A DNA stretch of 64,000 nucleotides from an uncultured Prevotella sp. Its GTDB lineage: Bacteria; Bacteroidota; Bacteroidia; Bacteroidales; Bacteroidaceae. Each line of letters starts with the position of its first letter. Position 1 is the stretch's first letter. The notes under the pieces were generated by a model. The model did no database searches. It had not been told where the DNA came from and saw nothing but the letters and a program-made list of their open reading frames with translations. Where the stretch lies: assembly GCA_900553595.1 (NCBI GenBank), contig USEC01000008.1, positions 1 to 64,000 of the forward strand. Reading direction: 5' to 3'. Position numbers and translations under genes: made by a program. Shown here one piece after another: positions 54,147-62,437 of this stretch.

Positions 54147-56639
54147 ATGAAGAAAAAGACAACCCTTGCAATGGCGTTGCTGGCAAGTTTCGGCATCGCA
54201 GCAAGAGCACAACAGACGGTTGCGCTGAACTACTGGTTCGACCGCCCCACCACGCTTCAAGGCAGAGCCGTGTGGTACGGCGGACAGCCGGAGAAATGGT
54301 CCGACGGCAAAAAGCCCATCTCGGCAGGCGACACCGCCACCAATCCCGACGCGGAATGGGAACAGAAGTCGCTCCCTCTGGGCAACGGCAACATCGGAGC
54401 CAACATCCTCGGCTCGGTGGAAGCGGAGCGTTTCACCTTCAACGAGAAGACACTGTGGCGCGGCGGACCCAACACCGCACGCGGAGCCGACTACTACTGG
54501 AACGTGAACAAGCCATCGGCACACATAATGAAGGACATACAGAAAGCCTTCGCCGACGGCGACTGGGACAAGGCGGCAACGCTCACGAAGCAGAACTTCA
54601 ACAGCACAGTGCCATACGAGGCCTACAAGGAAGACCCGTTCCGCTTCGGCAGCTTCACCACAATGGGCGAATTCTACATTGAGACGGGCTTGAGCCAGGT
54701 GGGTATGAGCGGCTATCGCCGCGCCCTGTCGCTCGACTCGGCACTCGCCACGGTGCAGTTCAGCAAGGACGGCACACACTACCGCCGCGAATACTTCATC
54801 TCCCACCCTGCCAACGCCATGATAGTGCGCTTCAAGGCCGACCGCCCAGGCATGCAGAACCTCACACTGAGCTATGCCCCCAACCCCGTATCCACAGGCA
54901 GCATGAAGCAAGGCGACAGCGCCGACGAGCTGCTCTACGACGCACGACTCGACAACAACGGCATGCACTACGCACTGCGCATAAAGGCGATAAACAAAGG
55001 CGGACGACTCGACAACGACGGCAACCGCATCAAGGTGACATCTGCCGACGAAGTGGTGTTCATCATTACAGCCGACACCGACTACAAGATGAACTTCGAC
55101 CCCGACTTCAACGACCCGAAAACCTATGTCGGAACCGACCCGCTCGCCACCACGAAGAAGTGGCTCGACAATGCCGCCGGCAAGACATTCGACTACCTCC
55201 TGAACGAACACTACGCCGACTACTCTTGCCTGTTCCGTAGTGTCAGCCTCAGCCTCAACAACGCTTCAGCCACCGACGACATGCCCGTGAACGAGCGTCT
55301 GGCACGCTACCGCGAGGGAAAGAGCGACTTCTACCTCGAACAACTATACTACCAGTTCGGGCGTTACCTGCTCATCGCATCGTCAAGACCGGGCAACCTG
55401 CCCGCCAACCTGCAAGGACTGTGGCACAACAACGTGGACGGTCCGTGGCGAGTGGACTACCATAACAACATAAACCTGCAGATGAACTACTGGCCAGCAT
55501 GCCCCACCGGACTGCAACAATGCGAACTTCCGCTCTTCGACTTCATACAGGGCATCATCAAACCGGGCGAACGCACAGCCAAATCGTACTACGGTACACG
55601 GGGATGGACCACATCAGTGTCGGGCAACATATTCGGATTCACCACGCCACTCGAAAGCGAAGACATGTCGTGGAACTTCTCGCCGTTTGCCGGACCGTGG
55701 CTCGCCACACACATCTGGAACTACTACGACTACACACGCGACATCCACTTCCTGCGCAACAAGGGCTACGACATAATCAAAGGCAGCGCACGTTTCGTCA
55801 CCGACTACCTCTGGCACCGCCCCGACGGAGTCTATACAGCCGCGCCATCGACATCGCCCGAACACGGGCCCATCGACGAAGGAGCCACATTCGCACACGC
55901 CGTGATTCGCGAAATACTGCTCGACGCCATCGAAGCAAGCCGCATACTCGGCACCGACGCAAAGGAACGCCGCCAGTGGCAGGACGCACTCGACCACCTC
56001 GCACCTTATAAGATAGGACGATACGGACAGCTTATGGAATGGTCGAAAGACATCGACGACCCGAAAGACGAGCACCGTCATGTGAACCACCTGTTCGGAT
56101 TGCACCCCGGACACACCATCTCGCCAGTCACGACACCCGAACTCGCCAAGGCAGCCAAGGTGGTGTTGCAACACCGTGGCGACGGAGCCACAGGCTGGAG
56201 CATGGGTTGGAAACTCAATCAGTGGGCACGCCTGCACGACGGCAACCACGCCTATCTGCTCTATGGCAACCTGCTGAAGAACGGAACAATGGACAACCTC
56301 TGGGACACGCACCCGCCATTCCAGATTGACGGAAACTTCGGCGGTACGGCAGGAGTGACCGAAATGCTCATGCAGAGCCATTCGGGATTCATACATCTGC
56401 TACCCGCCCTGCCCGATGCATGGCACGAAGGCAAGGTGAAGGGACTGTGCGCACGCGGCAACTTCACCATAGACATGACATGGAATGACGGTAAACTCGA
56501 ACGGGCGGACATACTCTCCGGTTCCGGCGAGAAGTGCATCGTGCGCTACGGAGACCAGACCTGCACCTTCAAGACAAGGAAAGGCAAGCACTACGAAGTG
56601 CGCTTCACTCCGCAAGGAGGCATCGCAAAGCAACTGTAA
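54147..56639 (+). CDS. alpha-L-fucosidase, GH95
   Basis: This 830-residue exported inverting fucosidase is expected to act on terminal alpha-1,2-linked fucose of mucin or plant xyloglucan side chains. Some GH95 members prefer alpha-L-galactose. A signal peptide starts MKKKTTLAMALLASFGIAARA. The N-terminal beta domain has EQKSLPLGNGNIGANILG and TFNEKTLWRGGPNT. The (alpha/alpha)6 barrel has GNLPANLQGLWHNN, YHNNINLQMNYWP, HRHVNHLFGLHPGHTIS and WDTHPPFQIDGNFGGTAGVTEM, which holds the Asp region of the active site. I start at 54147 because the -7 box abuts the earlier ATG. A hydrolase-like gene follows 33 bp downstream. Confidence 0.93.
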   Translation: MKKKTTLAMALLASFGIAARAQQTVALNYWFDRPTTLQGRAVWYGGQPEKWSDGKKPISAGDTATNPDAEWEQKSLPLGNGNIGANILGSVEAERFTFNEKTLWRGGPNTARGADYYWNVNKPSAHIMKDIQKAFADGDWDKAATLTKQNFNSTVPYEAYKEDPFRFGSFTTMGEFYIETGLSQVGMSGYRRALSLDSALATVQFSKDGTHYRREYFISHPANAMIVRFKADRPGMQNLTLSYAPNPVSTGSMKQGDSADELLYDARLDNNGMHYALRIKAINKGGRLDNDGNRIKVTSADEVVFIITADTDYKMNFDPDFNDPKTYVGTDPLATTKKWLDNAAGKTFDYLLNEHYADYSCLFRSVSLSLNNASATDDMPVNERLARYREGKSDFYLEQLYYQFGRYLLIASSRPGNLPANLQGLWHNNVDGPWRVDYHNNINLQMNYWPACPTGLQQCELPLFDFIQGIIKPGERTAKSYYGTRGWTTSVSGNIFGFTTPLESEDMSWNFSPFAGPWLATHIWNYYDYTRDIHFLRNKGYDIIKGSARFVTDYLWHRPDGVYTAAPSTSPEHGPIDEGATFAHAVIREILLDAIEASRILGTDAKERRQWQDALDHLAPYKIGRYGQLMEWSKDIDDPKDEHRHVNHLFGLHPGHTISPVTTPELAKAAKVVLQHRGDGATGWSMGWKLNQWARLHDGNHAYLLYGNLLKNGTMDNLWDTHPPFQIDGNFGGTAGVTEMLMQSHSGFIHLLPALPDAWHEGKVKGLCARGNFTIDMTWNDGKLERADILSGSGEKCIVRYGDQTCTFKTRKGKHYEVRFTPQGGIAKQL

Positions 56640-56672
56640 CACGACAAACGACAAAACAACAATAACAGCAAA

Positions 56673-57782
56673 ATGAAGAAAATAATATTGATTCTCGCCC
56701 TTATCGTCACAGCAATAACGGGCGCAAATGCCAAGGGCAACAAGATTCCATTGTATGCATGGAACGGATTCGGCGACAATGCCACGTTTGAAACCCTCAA
56801 GAACGACTTCAAGGAATGGAAGCGTCACGGTGTCACCGGCGTGTGCATCAACGCCGGAATGGACATCGAAAAGATTGCGACAGCAGCCAAAGCCGCCAAG
56901 AAGGTAGGCTTGGAGTACCACGCATGGGTACCCACAATGGTGCAGGGAGGCAAGGACAGCACATGGTACACCGTAAACCGTCAGGGCGAATCGGCATTCG
57001 ACCACCCGGCATACGTCCCCTACTACACCACACTCGACCCTCGCAACCCGAAGGTGAAGGAGTTCCTTATAGAGAAATTCAAGGAGATTGCCGCCATACC
57101 CGAAGTCGATTTCGTGCAGCTCGACTACATCCGCTACGCCGATGTGATACTCGCCCGCGGTCTGTGGGACAAGTACGGACTCATCATGAACGGCGAGTAT
57201 GCCAAGGCAGACTACTGCTATTGCAACGACTGCGTGGCTGCATTCAAGCAGCAGAGCGGCATAGACATAACCAAGGTGACCGACCCTTCGAAGATAAAGG
57301 AGTGGGCGCAGTTCCGCTGTGATGCCGTCACCGACCTCGTAAACGCCATTTCCGACGCCGTACACGCCGCAGGAAAGAAGATAAGCGCCGACGTGTTCCC
57401 CGGCCCGAAGAGCCATGCTGAGTGGATGGTGCGCCAGCAATGGAACAAGTGGAAGCTCGACGCTGTGTTCCCGATGAACTACAACGACTTCTATATGGAG
57501 CCGGCAGCATGGGTGGGAAAAGTGACGAAGGAAGAGGCAGAAGCCGTGAAAGGCACAGGAATGCAGCTTTACAGCGGCATCTTCATCTGCAAGGACTGGC
57601 GTCACAAGGACAAGGTTGTCGATCCGGAGAACTCCGGTCTGCTGCCCTCAGAGATTGCCGAAGCAGTGGAGACATCAATCAAAGCCGGTGCCAACGGCAT
57701 CAGCATCTTCACCCCCAACGACATGACTCCCGAGCACTGGGCAGAGCTTGAGAAGGTGATGAAGACCCTCAACAACAAGTAA
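56673..57782 (+). CDS. exported TIM-barrel glycoside hydrolase-like protein
   Basis: This 369-residue protein has a signal peptide (1-20) and a predicted (beta/alpha)8 barrel. Motifs include LYAWNGFGDN, KRHGVTGVCINAG, GLEYHAWVPTMVQGG, YYTTLDPRNPKVKEFLIEKF, VDFVQLDYIRYAD (about 143-155) and MNYNDFYMEPAAW. These resemble the GHL10 / family 10 glycosylhydrolase-like group of uncharacterised hydrolases, in which Asp of LDYIRY is a catalytic candidate. A CYCNDC motif in the middle may bind metal or form a disulfide. The reaction is unknown. It sits between GH95 and a GSCFA gene in one operon, so a role in fucosylated glycan breakdown is plausible but unproven. Confidence 0.78.
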   Translation: MKKIILILALIVTAITGANAKGNKIPLYAWNGFGDNATFETLKNDFKEWKRHGVTGVCINAGMDIEKIATAAKAAKKVGLEYHAWVPTMVQGGKDSTWYTVNRQGESAFDHPAYVPYYTTLDPRNPKVKEFLIEKFKEIAAIPEVDFVQLDYIRYADVILARGLWDKYGLIMNGEYAKADYCYCNDCVAAFKQQSGIDITKVTDPSKIKEWAQFRCDAVTDLVNAISDAVHAAGKKISADVFPGPKSHAEWMVRQQWNKWKLDAVFPMNYNDFYMEPAAWVGKVTKEEAEAVKGTGMQLYSGIFICKDWRHKDKVVDPENSGLLPSEIAEAVETSIKAGANGISIFTPNDMTPEHWAELEKVMKTLNNK

Positions 57783-57807
57783 CGACCTGCCAACACCGTA
57801 GAAAGGA

Positions 57808-58614
57808 ATGGAATTCAGGACGAAAGTAGATATACCACGCGCCACGTTCAGCATCGCTCCCTGCGAGCGTATGCTCTTCGTGGGTTCGTGTTTCGCCGAC
57901 AACATGGGGCGAAAGTTCGCCGAAGACAAGTTCCGTGCCGTGGTGAACCCGTTCGGGGTGATGTACAATCCGGCCAGCATCATGCACACCGTGGAGCGTT
58001 ACGAAGGCGAGGCTCCGCGCGTGGCGGTGCTCACCCTCGGCACCAACCACATATACATACTCCGGGAAACGGGCGAGATAGTAGATAACTGCAACAAGCG
58101 TCCGCAACGGCTCTTCGAAGAACGCAGCCTCACGGCAGACGAATGCGCCGGCTATCTCATGCGTGCCGTGCGCCATTTGCAGAGCCGTTGCGCCGAAGTG
58201 AAGGTGATAGTCACCGTCAGTCCGATACGCTACGCCAAGTACGGCTACCACGGCAGCATGCTCTCCAAAGCCACCCTGCTGCTCGCTGCGGACATGCTTG
58301 AGAAGCAGATGCCAGATGTCGTGACCTATTTCCCCGCCTACGAAATTGTGAACGACGAACTGCGCGACTACCGTTTCTACCGTCCCGACATGCTGCACCC
58401 TACCGACCAGACGGTGGACTACATACGCGAACGCTTCGACGAGACATTCTTCAGCGACGACACACGCCGCTTTCTCAGCGAATGGCTGCCCATAAAGGCA
58501 GCCTTAAATCACCGTCCTTTCAATCCGGATAGCGAAGAACACAAGGCTTTCATGCGACAGACGCAGGAAAAGCTCCAGGCTCTTGCACGGAAATGGGAGG
58601 GTATGGAGATTTGA
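57808..58614 (+). CDS. GSCFA domain protein (SGNH-like hydrolase)
   Basis: This 268-residue protein without a signal peptide carries the family signature GSCFADNMG at about 27-35, where Ser is the probable nucleophile. TLGTNHIYI, VIVTVSPIR and a C-terminal DMLHPTD follow, the last supplying an Asp-His pair. This is an SGNH/GDSL-like esterase fold, so removal of acyl groups from glycans or lipids is a reasonable guess. No member function is known to me. It starts 25 bp after the hydrolase-like gene and probably ends the GH95 operon. Confidence 0.82.
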   Translation: MEFRTKVDIPRATFSIAPCERMLFVGSCFADNMGRKFAEDKFRAVVNPFGVMYNPASIMHTVERYEGEAPRVAVLTLGTNHIYILRETGEIVDNCNKRPQRLFEERSLTADECAGYLMRAVRHLQSRCAEVKVIVTVSPIRYAKYGYHGSMLSKATLLLAADMLEKQMPDVVTYFPAYEIVNDELRDYRFYRPDMLHPTDQTVDYIRERFDETFFSDDTRRFLSEWLPIKAALNHRPFNPDSEEHKAFMRQTQEKLQALARKWEGMEI

Positions 58615-58697
58615 AATCGCTCCCATCGCCACACACGCGGGCATGGCGGCGACGCCCCAAAGTATGTACGGAAGAGTACAATCGGATCGTATCAGAA

Positions 58698-58870
58698 AAA
58701 GAAGCCTTGCTTGGTACAAACCAAGCAAGGCTTCTTCGTTTTTCAGCAATATTATCCGACGAATTTAAAACAAATCTTGTTTACTGTGAAAAGAAGGCTT
58801 CTTTACATTGCAAAGAAGACTTCTTTACGATGCAAACAAGCCTTGTTTGCAACCAAAACAAGCCTTGTTT
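58698..58870. repeat. 22-bp-period array with a separate hairpin (array 8)
   Basis: A related hairpin comes first: GAAGCCTTGCTTGG (58701-58714) pairs with CCAAGCAAGGCTTC over a 6-nt loop, close to a T run, and could terminate the GSCFA operon. After about 30 bp, five units follow at 58768, 58790, 58812, 58834 and 58856 with strict 22-bp spacing. Spacers are ACTGTGA, ACATTGC, ACGATGC and GCAACCA. It lies between convergent genes and is the longest well-preserved copy. Confidence 0.92.
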
Positions 58871-58956
58871 TCAAAGTGCCAAATTCATCATTCAAATCAC
58901 TACTGATTATCAATAATTTATAAGAATTCGCCGAACTTGTTTTCATAAAGATTCGC

Positions 58957-60987
58957 TTACAGACCTATGGTGATGCTGCCGCCCGCCATTACCCAGATGC
59001 CTGGCTGCAGTACAGAACCGAGGTCGTAGTAGCGGTGGCATGTTATGTTGTCGGCTTTCACATAAAGCGAATAGGTGGGAGCCGTCCATTGCAACTTCAC
59101 ATCCACCTTGGTGTAAGGCGTATAGTGGTTCATGCGCTCCTGCCAGCGCACCACCCACGATGCCGAAAGGCGTTGCCAGATGCGGTGGTCGAGCTGAAGC
59201 GTGGCCTTATGGCGCAGATACTCGAGGGCGTAGAGCGAGCCGTAGATGTCGCGGTCGGTCTCATGGCTCTGGTGAATGAAGGCATATCCCACCTTCACCC
59301 GTGTGACAAACGCCGTGGGAAGCAGTTCCTGTATGTTGAAGACAGCATCTGCCGAGAAGCCCATATTGTCGAGACGGCCTATGTTCATGGCGTGGTATTT
59401 GCGCGTGTCGGGCGTGTCATACACCCAGTCGATGATGTCGGTGCCATGACTGTAAAAGCCCGTCAGCGTGGCCTCAAAACCTGTACGGCGGTAGCGCGAG
59501 CCGATCTTGAATGTGGAATTCTTCTCCGGCCGCAGACTGAGGTCGCCCGTCTGCACCGAGTTGTTGGTGTAAAGGTCGGTGAATGTAGGCACACGCAACG
59601 CCTTGTTCCACGATGCGTAGAACTTCCACGAGTCGTTCGGGCGATAGCTTAAATCCACTCCGGGATAGAATCGGAACTTGTTGTCGAGTCCGGTATTGCG
59701 GTTTGCCAGCACACCTGCCGACAGAGTGAAGCCTCCGAGTATTACGTTATGTTCGAGAAAGAGGCTCGTGTTGGTGCGGTCGCCGCGGTGGTCGAACTTG
59801 CGCGAGCTGCCGCTTATGTCCATCCATTCGTTCTCCGGCAGCGCGTCGCCGTATGCCGTGCTTACGATGTGCTCCTTGCGCACATCCATTCCCACAGCCG
59901 TCTTGCCGAGAAGCCATGAACCGTGGGCGTTGATGCCGGCTCCATAGACATCCATGCGGTGCCAGTTCTCGCCGTTGCTCGCACCCTCCTTGCCGCGGAT
60001 GAGCTGATAATGGTCGCGGTCGCGGTGCCAATAGGCGGTGGGAGAAATGACAAACTGTTCCGTACCGAGCGGCTTTATGTCGGCAGAGACAGAAGCGAGG
60101 AAGCGGCGTGTAGCCTCAAACTGGTTGTTGAACTTCGCACTGTAGAACGTGTTTGCGCCGAAGTCCTGCGACGACAGGCCTCCCTGCCACTGCACATCGG
60201 CGTAGCGCGAGGCGAAACTGCCCTGATAATACATCCTGCGGCGACGGAAATCGCTGTTGGTGGTGCCTCCGTCGCTCTGGGTGTAGCCGCCGGAGAGCTT
60301 GCTGGTGAACGCTCCCGTGCTGACATTGACGCTCGCATCGCCCCCGAACGTGCCGAAAGAGCCGCCTTCAGCCTGCACCCTCACGTTGCTTTTGGCATCG
60401 CTGCGCGTCACGATATTGATGGCTCCGCAGAACGCCGAGCTGCCGAACACGCGCGCAGAAGCCCCCTCAAGCACTTCAATGCGCTCGATGTCGGAAAGAG
60501 AAACGGGGAAATCGGCTGCGTTATGACCTGTCTGCGGACTCGAAATGTTCATGCCATTCAACAGAATGGTGATTTGGTCGAACGTGCCGCCATTGATGCT
60601 TATGTCCGTCTGAACACCAAAGCCACCGCGCTGACGGACATCCACGCCCGTGGCTAACTTCAAAATGTCGTTTACACTCTGTGCCTCGGCACGATGAATG
60701 TCATCGCGTGTGATGACAGAAACGATTTTCGCCGACTGCAACGCAGTGAGCGGAGCGCGCGAACCTGTGACGACGACCTCGTCGAGCTTCACTTCCTGAT
60801 GCCCGAGCGAGTCGGAAGCGAGAGCCTCGCAAGTGCTCAAGCCATCGGCCTTGGCGTGCGACAATGTGGCAACGCTAAGGGTACAGATGAGCACTTCCCT
60901 GCCGACACAACTGAACAGAGCGTAACTACGGTGCGAGAAATGCTTGAACCGCAATGCCTGTCGCGCGTTGAATCTTTTTTGTAACAT
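58957..60987 (-). CDS. TonB-dependent outer-membrane receptor (BtuB/siderophore type)
   Basis: This 676-residue receptor lacks the SusC-type N-terminal extension and so should import a small ligand such as a cobamide, heme or siderophore. A long N-terminal segment with a hydrophobic core (about 30-46) serves as signal. A TonB-box-like VKLDEVVVTGSRAP precedes the plug (RAEAQSVNDILKLATGVDVRQ, ILLNGMNISSPQTG, IERIEVLEGASARVFGSSAFCGAINIVT). The barrel includes FYASWNKALRVPTFTDLY and ends GGSITIGL. The ligand cannot be told from sequence. It has its own promoter just beyond the terminator of the thiamine operon. It may be unrelated to thiamine, since another receptor heads that operon. Confidence 0.9.
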   Translation of the reverse strand: MLQKRFNARQALRFKHFSHRSYALFSCVGREVLICTLSVATLSHAKADGLSTCEALASDSLGHQEVKLDEVVVTGSRAPLTALQSAKIVSVITRDDIHRAEAQSVNDILKLATGVDVRQRGGFGVQTDISINGGTFDQITILLNGMNISSPQTGHNAADFPVSLSDIERIEVLEGASARVFGSSAFCGAINIVTRSDAKSNVRVQAEGGSFGTFGGDASVNVSTGAFTSKLSGGYTQSDGGTTNSDFRRRRMYYQGSFASRYADVQWQGGLSSQDFGANTFYSAKFNNQFEATRRFLASVSADIKPLGTEQFVISPTAYWHRDRDHYQLIRGKEGASNGENWHRMDVYGAGINAHGSWLLGKTAVGMDVRKEHIVSTAYGDALPENEWMDISGSSRKFDHRGDRTNTSLFLEHNVILGGFTLSAGVLANRNTGLDNKFRFYPGVDLSYRPNDSWKFYASWNKALRVPTFTDLYTNNSVQTGDLSLRPEKNSTFKIGSRYRRTGFEATLTGFYSHGTDIIDWVYDTPDTRKYHAMNIGRLDNMGFSADAVFNIQELLPTAFVTRVKVGYAFIHQSHETDRDIYGSLYALEYLRHKATLQLDHRIWQRLSASWVVRWQERMNHYTPYTKVDVKLQWTAPTYSLYVKADNITCHRYYDLGSVLQPGIWVMAGGSITIGL

Positions 60988-61043
60988 AAAAAATTGTTAG
61001 TTAATAAAATGAATATTCGTTCTGCTTTTCAGCAAAAACGTTG

Positions 61044-61051
61044 CAAAGGTA
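61044..61051 (-). promoter_or_regulatory. -7 box of the TonB receptor gene
   Basis: Read leftward, TACCTTTG fits TAnnTTTG. It directly abuts the T run of the thiamine operon terminator, so the two elements share a junction of under 60 bp. Confidence 0.65.
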
Positions 61052-61093
61052 TAAAAAAAAAGCGAAACAAAGAACATTCCTATCGTTTCGCTT
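61052..61093 (-). terminator. intrinsic terminator overlapping the end of the TPK gene
   Basis: Read leftward, AAGCGAAAC (61093-61085) pairs with GTTTCGCTT (61068-61060), followed by a T run. The 5' arm lies inside the last codons of the kinase gene (ending EAKR), so the coding end doubles as terminator stem. Confidence 0.88.
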
Positions 61094-61739
61094 CATGCGT
61101 GAAATACATAATGTAGTCGCCGTCGCCGTGCATCACAACGGTGTCGCCCAAAGCCTCGTTGAGCGTTCCCTGCCACATCTGCGAGTAGGCGTAGGGTTGC
61201 CAGCGCAGCCCCTCGCCGGAGAGACGGGAGCACGACACATTGAAAATGCTCACCTGTTGGCGCGCGAACGTGGCGAAAGCCGTGTCGCCGGAAGCTGGAA
61301 TGAAGCAGCCGTAATCGCTCAACATGACGGGAAGCAAGCCGAACTCACGGCGGTAGCGGGACATGAGGAAGATGTTGCCAAGCGTGTGATCCTCGCGCAA
61401 ACCCGTGGCTCCGACGTATGCTATGCGCCTGAATCCGTGGCGCATACATAACCGTGTCGCCTTGGTGAGGTCGTTGTCGTCCTGCTCGTCCACCTTTTCT
61501 ATTATGCCGGCATGACTCTCCCGGAACGCCGCCGACATGGAATCGCCGTCGCCAACAATGGCGTCGGGCATGTAGCCGAGTGCGGAAAGCCGCTCGCCGG
61601 CACCATCGCAACAGCACAAAAAGCGTGCCTTCGTCAGCACTTCAAGTACCTTTCCGCCTGTGGGCAGTTCGCCGTTGGCTGCCACCACAGCGTCGAAAGC
61701 ATCTGACGAAAGGCGTAATGTCGTATCAATCGGCATCAT
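61080..61739 (-). CDS. thiamine pyrophosphokinase
   Basis: This 219-residue cytoplasmic enzyme transfers pyrophosphate from ATP to thiamine, making the active cofactor. Motifs typical of the family are FLCCCDGAG, PDAIVGDGDSMS (about 68-79), EQDDNDLTKA and GATGLREDHTLGN. The C-terminal beta domain resembles a thiamine-binding module. The start ATG (61739-61737) overlaps the PnuC stop as ATGA. An open frame continues further upstream, but it lies within pnuC and is not coding. With PnuC and a TonB receptor it forms the outer-membrane receptor, PnuT and TPK salvage cluster known in Bacteroidota. Confidence 0.93.
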   Translation of the reverse strand: MMPIDTTLRLSSDAFDAVVAANGELPTGGKVLEVLTKARFLCCCDGAGERLSALGYMPDAIVGDGDSMSAAFRESHAGIIEKVDEQDDNDLTKATRLCMRHGFRRIAYVGATGLREDHTLGNIFLMSRYRREFGLLPVMLSDYGCFIPASGDTAFATFARQQVSIFNVSCSRLSGEGLRWQPYAYSQMWQGTLNEALGDTVVMHGDGDYIMYFTHEAKR

Positions 61740-62359
61740 ACTTTTTCCTGTTTCAAAGCGAGTCCGTCGTGCATCATGCGTTGCCACTTGAAGTAACCCA
61801 TCACGGCAATGACGACATAAAGTCCGTAAAGCCCGGCCTTGAATGGTATTCCCTTCACCACATACAGGTAGCAGCTGATGGCATCGACGGCAATCCAGAA
61901 CACCCACTGCTCTATATACTTGCGTGCCAAAGCCCAAAGCCCCACGAAACTCATGGCGTTCGTGAACGAATCGAGCAACGGAACGGTGCTGCCTGTGTAG
62001 GCGTAGAGCACATAATAGGTGATGCCCCATGCGGCGGCAAAGCCGAGCAGGGTGGGCAGGATGAGCCGTTTCGGGAAGTGTGTTATCGGCATTGTGCACG
62101 AGGCGGTGCCGCTTCGCTTCCTGCCGAACTTCCATACGGCGTAGCCATAGACTGCCGCCAGGGTGTAATACACCGCCATTCCGGCATCGCCGTAGAGTCC
62201 GTGGCTCCAGTAAAGGTATATGTCGAGAGCCGGCATGACTATGCCCACAATCCAAAGGGCAATGCTTGCACGGTATTCAAGCACTACATATATCAGGCCG
62301 AGGATAGTGGTAAGGATGTCGAGCCAGTGGTCGGCGAGAAACAATGTCAATGTCTGCAT
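61736..62359 (-). CDS. pnuT: PnuC-family vitamin transporter, probably thiamine (PnuT)
   Basis: This 207-residue inner-membrane protein has about seven hydrophobic helices and the PnuC fold. Supporting segments are YVVLEYRASIALWIVGIV, YTLAAVYGYAVWKFG, STVPLLDSFTNAMSFVGLWALARKYIEQW and YLYVVKGIPFKAGLYGLYVVIAVMGYFKWQ, where the Trp-rich helices bind the vitamin in known PnuC structures. PnuC proteins move nicotinamide riboside, riboflavin or thiamine by facilitated diffusion with metabolic trapping. Overlap with thiamine pyrophosphokinase strongly suggests thiamine. It starts 78 bp after the receptor gene, with a hairpin between them. Confidence 0.92.
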   Translation of the reverse strand: MQTLTLFLADHWLDILTTILGLIYVVLEYRASIALWIVGIVMPALDIYLYWSHGLYGDAGMAVYYTLAAVYGYAVWKFGRKRSGTASCTMPITHFPKRLILPTLLGFAAAWGITYYVLYAYTGSTVPLLDSFTNAMSFVGLWALARKYIEQWVFWIAVDAISCYLYVVKGIPFKAGLYGLYVVIAVMGYFKWQRMMHDGLALKQEKV

Positions 62360-62389
62360 GATGAAACGAATGTGGGTTATGAGACGTAA

Positions 62390-62431
62390 ACAGCCGCCAC
62401 GGCATCGCTACGGCGAAGCTGTGACGGCTGT
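62390..62431 (-). other. hairpin between thiamine receptor and pnuT
   Basis: ACAGCCGCCAC (62390-62400) pairs with GTGACGGCTGT (62421-62431) with one mismatch. The loop contains a further GC-rich match. No T run follows, so it is more likely an intercistronic processing or stability element than a terminator. Confidence 0.6.
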
Positions 62432-62437
62432 ATGTTA

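Noticed and set aside
241..58870. The 22-bp-period arrays as CRISPR
   Set aside because: Units are palindromic 15-mers with 7-bp spacers that are themselves repeated or complementary. No cas genes are present and arrays have only four or five units.
61740..62255. Longer start for thiamine pyrophosphokinase
   Set aside because: The upstream extension lies inside pnuT in another frame and shows no family similarity. The ATGA overlap at 61736-61739 gives the proper start.
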